A stretch of DNA of 64,000 bases from Lutraria lutraria (lineage: Eukaryota; Mollusca; Bivalvia; Venerida; Mactridae), in assembly GCA_964023205.1 (NCBI GenBank), contig OZ026835.1, forward strand, positions 21,341,817-21,405,816. Direction: 5' to 3'. Within the stretch, counting starts at the first letter, position 1. Each line of letters opens with the position of its first letter. The translations under genes were made by a program, and so were the position numbers. The notes under the pieces are model-generated. The model was given only the letters and a program-made list of their open reading frames with translations. It searched no databases and was not told the origin of the DNA. Positions 1-13,581 of the stretch are shown one piece after another.

Positions 1-449
1 ATTTTCACTTCGTATTTCAGTTTCTAAGTGTTAATTTCATTACCTTTTATTGGAACCTATGTGAATTTACATAAATTGAAATTGATATTGAGTTGTATGT
101 TAACGATCTTACATATCAATTTTCCTGGCTACTGAAAAAAAAAACACTGTTTTCCTTTTGCAGTATAAGATTATACGAAATAGTATTATGTTTATGTAAA
201 ACGTAACACGATTTCACGCGTAAATGTATCATGTCGGTCGTAAATTTAATTTAGAACGTGTAAGATATTACTTAACGTCATTGATTTGGATTAAAATTTG
301 TCACAAATAATACATCTTATTTCTAATAAAATAGTTTTGATAGTCTACGTGCGATTACAACGGACGATGACGTAGAAATTTTGAGGTAGGGTGGAATATC
401 TTTTTAAAAAATGGTGAATTTACCTACCCTGCAGTCACTTAACCTTGTA

Positions 450-607
450 CAGTAAAATTCCTGAAAACCGGAATTCCCTGATAATTGGACAGTATTCAAG
501 TCCCGTTTTTTTTCAGATTTTTTATTAAAAGCTGTAATTCGGAATTCTCAGAAAGCCGGAATTTTTGCCCGAATCTGGAAGGGGTCCGATTTTCGAGGGA
601 TTTGCTG
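450..607. mobile_element. Pogo/Tigger-like miniature inverted-repeat element (copy 1)
   Basis: A 158-bp element begins CAGTAAAATTCC and ends with the inverted counterpart GGATTTGCTG. It is flanked on both sides by TA, the target duplication typical of Tc1/mariner/pogo elements. The termini pair imperfectly over about 22 bp, with a GAAAAcCGG core. A second copy lies at 61643-61817 and shares the internal CCGGAATTCCC and GGAAGGGGTCCG-type blocks. It has no coding capacity. The superfamily is inferred from the TA duplication and CAG termini. Confidence 0.6.
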
Positions 608-609
608 TA

Positions 610-3600
610 TAAAATTGACACAACTATCAATATATTATGTCGCAGCTTATACTTTCCAATTATTTGAATAAAATTAATTAAATTTGAAAAACAATCTCAC
701 ATGATATTCAAATACACTTCAATACTACAAACAGTGAGTTTTAAATAAACAGACGGAAACGAAATCGCGAAGTTTAATCTGACAAACCTATAATACAATT
801 GTGGAAAAAAATGTTTTCAGAAAAAGAAAGATTGCTTTTTCTTTTACATTAGAATCAAGTCGCAAAATAAATATGATCACAAAAAGTCTCCCCACTGCTA
901 TTAAGAGAAAATACATTTGTGTAGAAAAGAATGGTTCGGAGTTTTTCATTGTACTAACCAGTAATTTCCGCTAATCGTCCTACAATAAGACCTCCTCGTA
1001 TCGACATTTGGAGAAATTCATTAAACGCCAATAGTGTCAGCTGCTTCTCCCTCGTCTCCGTGTGGATCACTTGATTGTGCATTTTACAATTTCCTGTCTC
1101 GAAGCTAGGGGTAATGTCTGTCTCTTAAGAAGAAGCGGGTAGAAAAAGGGAGGTGCTTAAATCGCAGAATTCTCGTGACTTGACGAAGTAAATATTGTCC
1201 TGCCCGGATTTGTACCAAATAATGTCCAAGTGCATTCTGCTTCCAGATGGTTGGGCAAAAATAACTACGCAATAAATCATTATTGTAAGTACATTATAAT
1301 GATAAATATAATAATACTTAAAATGTTATCAACTATTGAAATCAGGTTGAATCAAGATATATATTAAACATAAATCAATAAAAGTCATCGAAAAAAAGTT
1401 TTAAAAAACTATTTAACATTTATCTATAAAATCAGCATAAGACGAGCATTACACATACATCGATAAAATCAGTGCTCTACAAACATTGAAAATAACTCAC
1501 CAAAATCAGTGTAACAAGCATTTTCCTCAGCATAACAAAATACTTTTGTTTAAATATTATAAATAAATATCAAAATATTATTATATATATACAATATCTC
1601 ATTATGCAACGTATGTAATGTATATACAAAGTGTGAACACATGCATGATATAATTAATATTTATCATTATCGTAATCTATTAGCATACTTATTTATATTC
1701 TCCATTCTTAATTTCTTAAAGTTATTTATGATATTAATGAATTAGCAACGTACAAATAGTAATACAAACAAATTCAACAACTGCGTAGAGAGACACCCAT
1801 GTAACAAAAATCCATGACAATCAAAGTTTAAAATCAAATCTAGTGGAGAAAACTAGTGTATTTTTATTTGAATCTTGTCGAGTTCGGGACCGGAATGTTT
1901 ATCAAAGGACTTATAATTATATAAGTCCTTGGTTTATCACATAGTTAGCATTATAGGTTTTATCTTACGAATAACATTCTAATTTTGTAAAGATGGTGTT
2001 TAGCTACAAAAAAAAACAATACCATGTAATGACGTAGCTAGGTACAGCTTCTAAACATTAAGACATTTGTAAATTTACATATTTTTTTAATGATCAGTAT
2101 AACGTTTGTCCCACTAAATATCTTTCAATTCAATCTATTGTCCTATTGAAAAAAGACAAGATTGGAACTGTCCTTTTTTTATTTTCAATTAGAGCCATTA
2201 AAACCTCTGACATTGTCTCTGAGAAGGTCTTAGCTATATCAGCATAAGATAAAAATCCAGTATACATTTTTTATTGAATTAATAGATATTTTTCGTTTCA
2301 AAGGACATGAACATTGGGCCATCTTCATTCAACTTGACACGGCTTATTGTACTCTGATTACACCGCTCCTATAGCGATGTATTGATACAATGGCGTAAAA
2401 AGGCAAGAGTGATTCGCAGACGACAATCTAAAATAATTTGCATACAGTACCACGACTCATTCTGGGGTCAATAGAATACCACGAAGCGGGAGAACGAGAC
2501 GAAACAGAAAGAAACGAAATATAACTCCAGAAAATTATAGTTCTCATAACGCTTGAGATCCGTCAAGTGACAAGCGAGTGTTGTAAAACGTTCCATTTCA
2601 AGTTTAAGTTTGTTTCACATACGGCAACATTCTCCCGGATAATTAAATAATCTCCGACTGTAATATGGTTTGTATGCCCGTAAAACTACACTAAAAACGG
2701 ATTCTGACACTGCTAGTGTTTTAAGCAATAGAAAAGACGCAATAAATAAGGGTATCCGTCAACTTGATAGAAAGCATGTATTCAAAACGGCAATGGTTAA
2801 TTTAAAATCGAGCTCGATAAAGACAATTTTGGAACCCTAAGACCAGACTTACTGCCTCATAAACAAGAGATAGTTAATACTTAGTACTGAAACAAATTGT
2901 GTGTTATGACAAAGTCTGGTATTTCACTGGTCGTTAAGTCTTCAAGGGCGTGAGTTGCGCGCAACAGAGAAAAATATGATTGATATTAAGCTCTCCGTGG
3001 TCCGTGCAAATAAACACAGACCTTGTTTGTTTCAGATTCGACGCGAAAGCAAAAAGCGTACACCTTTTGACTGACGCTTTGACAAAAAACTGACATAAAA
3101 ATGATTTATAGTCGCTTTAATTATGGCGTTTTATTTTATACAACGATTTTATAGCGTGTGTTTAATGTTTATTATATATTTAATACATTTTGATGAAGAT
3201 TGCTCTAAATTTAATTGTCCTTCAGAGAACAAATTGGTTGTGAATTATATACTTAAAATAAACAGCGAATTATTTCAGGTTCCACTATTATTGCTTTGAA
3301 ATAAAATTTTATAACTAAAATTTGACAAAACGTTTTTGTATCTTAAGTTTCATATTCAATTTCTTGAAACAATTCCAAGATTGATCAACAATTGTTGCCC
3401 TGGAACAAAACATAAAAGGTACAGTTGTGCCAAGCTTGTTACATAAACGTCTGAACATAAAACAGGTTTGGAGTCTTTTCAACCACACGGATTGTCAGAA
3501 ATAACCGTTTTATGAAGAACTTAGATGTTGCATACTTTTTTTTGTAATATTTTCTTTTTGTCTGTGGAGTGTTTTTTTTCTTATGGTAAATGCTTGTCTT

Positions 3601-4107
3601 TACAGTTTAGTTCCTTATGAAACCTGTCAGTCTTTTTAATGATGTTTTCGCCGAGTCGTCTGACTTAAGAGTGATCTTTGAATGTACGCGAGTTACAATA
3701 AGAATGTATAACATACATGTATTTCACAAATGAATGTAAATGATTACTGGAACATTATCACATCATTGTACTACAGATGAATGTTTAGAATAAATATTAT
3801 TACTAACAATTCTGAATTAGGAAAAATCGAATTCAATCAAAATTAAGGACACTAATTTGGAATTCAGGGCCATAACTAGAGATCCCTCCAATGTCACTTT
3901 AAGTGCGGTTAGGGGACATATGAAGGGCTATCAGACATTCGAACGATTCCCAAGAGTTTCCCTTCAGGGGATATTTAATTGATTCAATGATCCATGAGCT
4001 GGGAACTAATCTAGGCTTCGTTAAAATCAATTCACCGAAATATTCTGTATTTTCCTGAATTCATTGTGATAGAAGAATAGTGGCCTCTACATTTTGACCT
4101 TTATCTT
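610..4107. other. Gene-free stretch, nothing recognised
   Basis: About 3.5 kb of AT-rich DNA with no exon, RNA gene or repeat that I recognise on either strand. There are scattered homopolymer A and T runs but no long open frame. Confidence 0.5.
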
Positions 4108-4109
4108 AT

Positions 4110-4865
4110 GTTGTTTTCTTTATACAGTACATATTATTTATGTTTATCAATTGTTTTTTATATAGTGTATATTATCTATGTTTATCTATTGTTATTGTGT
4201 TCTATACGAGTATATAGTGTATATTATTTATGTTTATCTATTGTTTTTTATATAGTGTATATTATTTATGTTTATCTATTGTTGTTGTGTTCTATACGAG
4301 TATATAGTGCATATTATTTATGTTTATCAATTATTTTTTTATGTAGTGTATATTATTTATGTTTATCTATTGTTGTTGTGTTCTATACGAGTATATAGTG
4401 TATATTATTTATGTTTATCTATTATTTTTTTTTATATAGTGTATATTATTTATGTTTATCTATTGTTGTTGTGTTCTATACGAGTATAAAGTGTATATTA
4501 TTTATGTTTATCAATTGTTTTTTTTATATAGTGTATATTATTTATGTTTATCTATTGTAGTTGTGTTCTGTGCGAGTATATAGTGTATACTATTCATGTT
4601 CATCTATTGCTGTTGTGCTCTATATTGTGTATAATATTTATGTTTATCATACTATTCTTGTTTATCTATTGCTTCTGTGTTCTACGAGTATATATAGTGT
4701 ATATTAGTTATGTTTATCATACTATTCATGTTTATCTATTAGTTTTGTGTGTTCTATATATAGTGTATATCATTTATGTTTATCTATTATGTTGTGTTTT
4801 ATATGTAGTATATATTATTTATGTTTATCACACTATTGTGGTTTATCATTTGTTGTTGTGTTCTT
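4110..4865. repeat. Minisatellite with alternating 38- and 52-bp units
   Basis: Units start with GTATATTATTTATG followed by TTTATC. A short form runs into TTGTTTTTTATATA. A long form runs into TTGTTGTTGTGTTCTATACGAG. They alternate, then become irregular after about 4550. Short and long variants share the same first half, so the array probably grew by unequal exchange between two related units. The overlapping plus-strand frames (4108-4867) are artefacts of this array. Confidence 0.85.
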
Positions 4866-4870
4866 GATAC

Positions 4871-6600
4871 AATGAAAACAATTAAGCTTCTCAATGAACG
4901 CCGTTACATGTTTCAAAAATATCTTTGCTAAACATTACTTAGTAACATATTTTTATTAACTTTTGATCATACTGTCATCAAAGTGTAAATAATGTACTGT
5001 GTCTGAGGACACGGAATATAATTTCTGTAACATTCTCAAAACAAGAGAAACGAACAAAATAATCGAGTACCTGATAAATATTTAATAATCTCAGTGTTAT
5101 TTACGTTGCATCCCGGGTGGGAAAATTAGAATTCGAAAGGTAAAGGAAAACAACTTGCACTGGTATGCAATACAGGAGCATTGAGTCGTCACACAAACAT
5201 TTTACATAGGTAAAATTCGCTATGATTTTCGGCAACAACAACTTACAAACAATGAAATAAGATGATGGAATGGCTCGACCTCTGTTATTATCAGAGTGCG
5301 TAAAATCGTAAAGACATATTGAAATCACCCCATTACATTAACTGTGGTCGGCTCGTATCTATACATCTCTAAAACAAATACAATGGAAATACAAATATCT
5401 GATCTTATCATTTGATGACGATACTATCTCTTGACTAGAACACTTGATCTTAATTTTATTCTGTTATATGATACAGTTTATCGTGGAAAGTCATATCGTG
5501 GATACATTAAACAGTCCTCCGTCACCTGATCTCTGTCATTTAGTCGCTTGATTCAAACAGTTTTCGTGATACCGAATAGATAGGAACAATTTCACGGTCT
5601 CTCTTGGGACGGCGAAAATCTAAATTGGTATAAGACTAGTTGTATCCCATTTATACGTTCATTTTAAAGTTTTGGTCAAATTCAACAGTACGCAGCGCAA
5701 CCCAAATATATTTAGGCCAACATGTTATAAAATTTCCCATTCTAGACTGTTTCGCTACAAAAAAGAGAAGAAACCGCTACATGATATTCATTCGTTTTCG
5801 CCCTAAGCCCAATACTGCACTTTTCTGACATATCTGCTTAAATGCTATATAAAATGGTAATAATAAAAAGAAATAGAATACCCAATTATCATTTATTCTT
5901 TGATAGAAACCTTAGATACTTCAATTTATTTTATGACACAAGTTTTAAAAATGCAAGAGTTGTTGCCCTTGATGAAAAATAGAAACTATTAATTTCTGTA
6001 GATGTTGCATGATGACCTATATTTTTCCTTATTAAATTAGATTGATACGAATGTGCTATTGCATCTTTTTACAATGAGTTGTCGTTGAAATGGATGTTCT
6101 ATCATGTGAAACTATAAAAATATTAAATGTTTCCTAAATCGGTCCACTCCATTTTGAGATTATAAATTTGTGCATTAGGCGTGGAACACCTTAAATAGCA
6201 GTACGCCAAAAATGTTTTACAGTGCATTATTATTCCAACATGAAAAAGCTACAGGTATATCTTTTCAACCAAAATGCTTTTAGACTGGAATTGTGTCCAT
6301 CTTTCCCTACAGCATGCTCGTAAGTGCATTTTCTTCAAATTTCTGACATTTTAAAATCAACTGTCGCAGGTCGGAATCGAAATCACTATGGAATGTTTTA
6401 ATACAAATCGCTACACTTAAATGTATTGACTGTGATGCAAATTATGGTCGGCAATTTGCATAATTCCCACGTTTGGATAAACGGCCATGATGTGTATATA
6501 AACACAATGAAGGATACCGACATATATCCAGGTTGATGGCTGGGAAAGTGTTGCTATGTTGATACGAGCAAAATACAGTAAAACGTGTTTACAAAGGTCA
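4871..6600. other. Gene-free stretch, nothing recognised
   Basis: AT-rich, with short chance open frames only (for example 5101-5328 minus and 5640-5828 plus). None matches a family I know and none is bordered by convincing splice sites. Confidence 0.45.
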
Positions 6601-6604
6601 ATAG

Positions 6605-9600
6605 GGGAAGAGAAAATATACGGCTTACATGTATAGTTATTCCTGTATTATAGAATATACGGCTTACATGTAAAGTTATTCCTGTATTATAGAATATACG
6701 GCTTACATAAATAGTTATTCCTGTATTATAGAATATACGGCTTACATGTATAGTTATTCCTGTATTATAGAATATACGGCTTACATGTATAGTTATTCCT
6801 GTATTATAGAATATACGGCTTACATGTATAGTTATTCCTGTATTATAGAATATACGGCTTACATGTATAGTTATTCCTGTATTATAGAATATACGGCTTA
6901 CATGTATAGTTATTGCTGTATTATAGAATATACGGCTTACATGAATAGTTATTCCTGTATTATAGAATATACGGCTTACATGTATAGTTATTGCTGTATT
7001 ATAGAATATACGGCTTACATGTAAAGTTATTCCTGTATTATAGAATATACGGCTTACATGTATAGTTATTCCTGTATTATAGAATATACGGCTTACATAC
7101 ATAGTTATTGCTGTATTATAGAATATACGGCTTACATGAATAGTTTTTGCTGTATTATAGAATATACGGCTTACATGAATAGTTATTCCTGTATTATAGA
7201 ATATACGGCTTACATGTATAGTTATTGCTGTATTATAGAATATACGGCTTACATGTATAGTTATTCCTGTATTATAGAATATACGGCTTACATGTATAGT
7301 TATTCCTGTATTATAGAATATACGGCTTACATGTATAGTTATTCCTGTATTATAGAATATACGGCTTACATGTATAGTTATTCCTGTATTATAGAATATA
7401 CGGCTTACATGTATAGTTATTCCTGTATTATAGAATATACGGCTTACATGTATAGTTATTCCTGTATTATAGAATATACGGCTTACATGTATAGTTATTG
7501 CTGTATTATAGAATATACGGCTTACATGAATAGTTATTCCTGTATTATAGAATATACGGCTTACATGTATAGTTATTGCTGTATTATAGAATATACGGCT
7601 TACATGTAAAGTTATTCCTGTATTATAGAATATACGGCTTACATGTATAGTTATTCCTGTATTATAGAATATACGGCTTACATACATAGTTATTGCTGTA
7701 TTATAGAATATACGGCTTACATGAATAGTTTTTGCTGTATTATAGAATATACGGCTTACATGAATAGTTATTCCTGTATTATAGAATATACGGCTTACAT
7801 GTATAGTTATTGCTGTATTATAGAATATACGGCTTACATGTATAGTTATTCCTGTATTATAGAATATACGGCTTACATGTATAGTTATTCCTGTATTATA
7901 GAATATACGGCTTACATGAATAGTTTTTGCTGTATTATAGAATATACGGCTTACATGTATAGTTATTCCTGTATTATAGAATATACGGCTTACATGTATA
8001 GTTATTGCTGTATTATAGAATATACGGCTTACATGAATAGTTTTTGCTGTATTATAGAATATACGGCTTACATGTATAGTTATTCCTGTATTATAGAATA
8101 TACGGCTTACATGTATAGTTATTGCTGTATTATAGAATATACGGCTTACATGAATAGTTTTTGCTGTATTATAGAATATACGGCTTACATGAATAGTTTT
8201 TGCTGTATTATAGAATATACGGCTTACATGAATAGTTTTTGCTGTATTATAGAATATACGGCTGACATGTATAGTTATTCCTGTATTATAGAATATACGG
8301 CTTACATTAATAGTTATTCCTGTATTATAGAATATACGGCTTACATGAATAGTTATTCCTGTATTATAGAATATACGGCTTACATGAATAGTTTTTGCTG
8401 TATTATAGAATATACGGCTTACATGAATAGTTTTTGCTGTATTATAGAATATACGGCTTACATGTATAGTTATTCCTGTATTATAGAATATACGGCTTAC
8501 ATGTAAAGTTATTCCTGTATTATAGAATATACGGCTTACATGTATAATTATTCCTGTATTATAGAATATACGGCTTACATGTATAGTTATTCCTGTATTA
8601 TAGAATATACGGCTTACATGTATAGTTATTCCTGTATTATAGAATATACGGCTTACATGTAAAGTTATTCCTGTATTATAGAATGTACGGCTTACATGTA
8701 TAGTTATTCCTGTATTATAGAATATACGGCTTACATGAATAGTTATTCCTGTATTATAGAATATACGGCTTACATGAATAGTTTTTGCTGTATTATAGAA
8801 TATACGGCTTACATGTAAAGTTATTCCTGTATTATAGAATATACGGCTTACATGTATAGTTATTCCTGTATTATAGAATATACGGCTTACATGTAAAGTT
8901 ATTCCTGTATTATAGAATATACGGCTTACATGAATAGGTTTTGTTGTATTATAGAATATACGGCTGACATGTATAGTTATTCCTGTATTATAGAATATAC
9001 GGCTTACATGTAAAGTTATTCCTGTATTATAGAATATACGGCTTACATGTATAGTTATTCCTGTATTATAGAATATACGGCTTACATGTATAGTTATTCC
9101 TGTATTATAGAATATACGGCTTACATGAATAGTTTTTGCTGTATTATAGAATATACGGCTTACATGTATAGTTATTCCTGTATTATAGAATATACGGCTT
9201 ACATGTAAAGTTATTCCTGTATTATAGAATATACGGCTTACATGTATAGTTATTCCTGTATTATAGAATATACGGCTTACATGAATAGTTTTTGCTGTAT
9301 TATAGAATATACGGCTTACATGTATAGTTATTCCTGTATTATAGAATATACGGCTTACATGTATAGTTATTCCTGTATTATAGAATATACGGCTCACATG
9401 TATAGATATTCCTGTATTATAAAATATACGGCTTACATGTATAGTTATTCCTGTATTATAGAATATACGGCTTACATGTATAGATATTCCTGTATTATAA
9501 AATATACGGCTTACATGTATAGTTATTCCTGTATTATAGAATATACGGCTGACATGTATAGCTATTCCTGTATTATAAGATATACGGCTTACATACCTAG
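6605..9600. repeat. 39-bp satellite array, about 77 copies
   Basis: The unit reads GTATAGTTATTCCTG, then TATTATAGAATATACGGCTTACAT. Copies are nearly identical. Variation is concentrated in the 15-bp segment after CTTACAT, where recurring variants include GAATAGTTTTTGCTG, GTATAGTTATTGCTG and a GTAAAG form. Because 39 is a multiple of three and the unit has no stop in one minus-strand frame, a 947-residue open frame (9397 to 6554, 13-residue repeat SRIFYNTGITIHV) runs through almost the whole array. I regard it as non-coding. The last copies (9380-9600) are the most diverged, as expected at an array edge. A 15-unit higher-order duplication is described in the findings. Confidence 0.95.
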
Positions 9601-9619
9601 TTCTTCGTGTATGATAAAA

Positions 9620-12600
9620 TATATATCAGCTCTCATGCTGTTAAGGGGAGATAATTGTTCACATTGCTACTTTTGATTCGCATTCGATCATTAGTACAGG
9701 TTTGATTATAATGATAAAATGATGTTTAATAAATGTAGACAGATAAATTACCATTCATTAGATTCCTTCATTGATGAAAATACTTTTCAGGCACTTAAGT
9801 AAAACCAGGCCATGCTTTAATCTTTCGCATAGGTTTAAAATTCCAAATATATGTACGCAAGCTCGGATTTCAAAAGAACTAAAATATAAACGCCCTGTTA
9901 CTTTACAGTATGTGCTATTATTTATTTTGTCAAATTCGAATATTATGAAATATGAAAAAATAGTTTATACCAGTATTTGGAACATGGCTTCACTGATGTA
10001 TCAATACGGCGGTGAAACATAATACAATCACACTGTTGAGACTGATTATTTCTTTATTAGAATTTCAATACCATTTTGCCAGCAGATGTTTACAACTTAT
10101 CTAAATCATCGAGATTTATGTCTATTTATATCTAGGATTAAGTTTGCAATAAGAAAATATCTCCAAAAATCTGTTGTGCGGTATATGGTATATTTTACGA
10201 GCCCCAAACGCCATGGATTTGCCATTTGCACCAACTCAGAAGCGTCGAAATCTCATAAACAAGGCCAGATTCAACAACTCGCTCTAACTAATCGCCCTTT
10301 AATGGCCGTACCACGACCTTAAATCGAAAACCGTTGTGCTTTATTGTTTAATTTCAAAAGTCCGACCCATAATATCCCCCGGCAAGTGCTCTTTGTATCG
10401 CTGATGGCTAATAACGCCAACTATCCGGAGACGTTTCAACGTCGTAAATCAAACAAATCGGACTGCAAACTGCGAGGAAATCTTTCACAGTAACAAAATG
10501 TCACAATCGAATTGATTTTGGATTACTTCAATTGATATTTATTTCTTATAAGATTTTGTTTTGCTGGTTAATGGCCCTTGCGGTTTATGCCATTTTAATC
10601 CGTATAATTATTTTAGAAATACACATTGACGTGAACTGCCGGTATGTTTGAACATAAAGTTGTGAGGATGTTTTGCAAAATACAGGAAAATGTAAATGTG
10701 ACGCAATCTTTAGACATACATGTAATATTATTCTTATAATATAGTAAGAACCCTATCATAGATGTGTATACAAACATACACTCCTACATACACCAAACCT
10801 GGCCATTCTTCCAAAGGTATTTAGTGTATGTATTATGCTTGTATGAACAAAATAATTGACTTAAAATACACTTGTTTGAATCAAAGAGCATACTATAAGG
10901 TCCACAGTAAAGTCTGTTTTTATATCACATGCGAGACCACCTTGTTATTTAGTCTGGGTGAATACACCCATTGTTGGAAATATCGCCTTATTATACCGTG
11001 GTCTTTTTTACCGAGTGTTTACTCTATCATAATTATGTATATTATTACATAGGTGCAAACGTAAACTAAAATGAATATAAATAAGGTAAGAAAGTCTTGG
11101 GAATATTTGAATTTGTTATTCGTTCAGTGGCATTAAAGCATGCTTGACAAACGGGCCGCATATGCCTACTTCATCTTTGAGATGTTTCCCTTTCCAAAAA
11201 CTGATTTATGATTGTTAATGTTTCTCAACTGTCCGCCAGATGTTTAAAATTTCTAAATGTTAACAATAATTGTCATAATTCGTCACCTTAGCGAACACAT
11301 GACCGCCTTAATTTCGTTTGATGTGGGCAGCCATTTTAACAATTCATTTGTGTCGCCATGACAGTTAATGGCGTCCCGCATTTGGAAAAAAAGTGTAAAG
11401 TTATATTTTAAGATTAGAACTTTGTCGTACAAAGACAAGCCCTGACAGTATTAGTCGCTAGTGTGACACGTGTGAACCTTTTTTAATCCTTTATCACCTT
11501 TAGATATATCCTTTGTTGGCATTGATAACTTAGAAATAAAGATTTTTAGTTTCTGTAATGCCCACAATTTATTCTACAGGTCAAAGGCTATAATTGAGTT
11601 TATTCTACATTCGCATGATGTAACTTTGTCAATGGTCAATAATAGACTGACTTGTAACCAACCAGTCAGACATAGGTTTGATATTGACCTCCCAATTAAC
11701 TCTCTCTGGAAAAGATGCATGTTAAGTACCAAACATTTCTTTCTGGACATGTGGGCTAAGTATTTAATACCACCATGTTCCTGCTAACATCCAAGGCGGG
11801 GGTCTGCTACGTTATATTTGACGCTTATTGTGTTATCTCGAATAGGATCCATGAACCACGTGTCCTGTTGTACAATATCCATAATGTATGCCGGCAACAC
11901 CTTGACAATTTTTGATTACTATCATCTGTTTTACGTAGCCAGCCATTTTATTTGAATATTCAATTTTTTTTAAATATTTTAAGATACAGATATCGATGTG
12001 TTCATGTTATATATGTAAAAAAATCATCATGACACAGATGGGTGTAAATGAAACATCACTTAACGATCACTCTGATATCGGGACTAATTCGTATAGGACC
12101 AGATCTCACCTTTTTATCTAGACATCAATTTGATAATCAGACCACCTCAATAACAGAACACATTGTTTGTGCCAAAGTTATTATAAGAATTGAGGTCATA
12201 TATTGTACATGTTTTATAAAACTGTCACAGTGGCATTAGCTGACGTTAAAAGTACTTAAGAATCATTTCAAAATAGAATGAATCTTTTTTGCGCTCTTAG
12301 CATTTCTTATTATTTGCCGAATTAAAGACTTTATGTCCAATACATGTACATGTATAAAACCACAGAGCGACTAGCCACGTGAATTGAATATTGTCCAGCT
12401 ATACCAAAGTTCCGAACCCTTTTCTTGTATAAGATTTATTACTTTTAAATTAACATTTTCATTTAGGCCGTTGTCTCGGAATTGACAAACATGGAACCCA
12501 TGGAAATCTTCAAAACATCTTCATTTATCATGAGCCAGAACAGAGATCTCCATTATTTCTCTTTAATTTCGTGATCAAATAGCACCTAAGACCAGCTTTT

Positions 12601-13404
12601 CTGTACATGTTTACACTTTGTGGTGTTTGTCCATACTTAGCTTTCATTACCCAATTTTTCATTCTATTGGGATTTTGTACCATTCTAGACTTCGGTCAGT
12701 CATTTCCTTTTGTCCGCAATGTCCAGTAAATGAAGCTAATTGACAGATGTTGGATGCTAACACAGATCGCTCGTCATGCATACAAATTAGAGTTCTCGGA
12801 GAATTTGCACGAATATTTCGAGCCTGATTTCCCACGTCATCGATTGACAAATATTTGACGAGACAATCTTAGTTACGAGGATTATGATTTAGAACGGAGA
12901 TGCAATAACATGAACAGGGGCCCGAGACCCCTAAGGCATAATTCTGCAATGAATGATGTTTGTTAACTAATAGTAATTAAGTTAAGGGTTTCAGTACGGG
13001 GAGTACTGGTGTTTATACAAGTTACTGTAAATACATTAACTTTGATAATAGAGCAAGTCATCAGACAACAAATCGATGAAGATAATAAGGAGGTACAACA
13101 TATGCTCAAACATTTTTGTAAAGTATACAGAAGTGTTCCATTAATTAACTTGATAAAATCCACATAAATAAACTTAGTGTTGTTCAAAAAGGTCCTATAT
13201 GCGAGTGTACGTGGGTATGTTTTTCTCACAGCGCCGGGTTCATACACTGAGTTATAATGATATGCATGTATTTAATCTTCTGTTATGAATGTTATTCGTC
13301 TTAGATCACGTTTGCTGATTGGTATTTAAATGGGAGAGGAGTATTGGATATTTTGGGAAGATTGTTGTTGTTGTTGTTGTAGTAGTTGTTGTTGTTATTT
13401 GATA
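9620..13404. other. Gene-free stretch; possible conserved non-coding DNA
   Basis: No exon recognised. 10200-10480 and 11130-11400 look less AT-rich and less repetitive than their surroundings, with words such as GGCTAATAACGCCAAC and GGGCAGCCATTTTAACAATT. They could be regulatory elements of a gene outside the window, but that is only a guess. Short open frames at 9771-10022, 10086-10322 and 12659-12850 are unconvincing. Confidence 0.35.
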
Positions 13405-13581
13405 AACTACAACCTCTCCAAAGCAACACCCTTTGGGAGAAGGCAAATTATGTTGTTGTTGAGAGGTTGTTGCTCTAGAGAGGTTAAATTAATAGTTAAA
13501 TCGTACAGTGTAAAAACGATGCTGTTGTTGATGGGAAGATGTTGCCTAAGAGAGGGTCGCTCTGGATATGTTGTACTGTAC
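13405..13581. mobile_element. Pogo-like miniature element, CCTCTCCAAAGC family (copy 1)
   Basis: The left end is ACTACAACCTCTCCAAAGC and the right end is GCTCTGGATATGTTGTACTGTA, its imperfect inverse. Related copies are at 15229-15334, 30888-30985 and 31286-31486. A TTG trinucleotide tract (about 13360-13400) lies just outside the left end. It has no coding capacity; short open frames over it on both strands are shadows. Confidence 0.6.

Noticed and set aside
6554..9397. 947-residue repeat protein on the minus strand
   Set aside because: It coincides with the 39-bp satellite, has no signal or splice context, and the period divisible by three explains the open frame.
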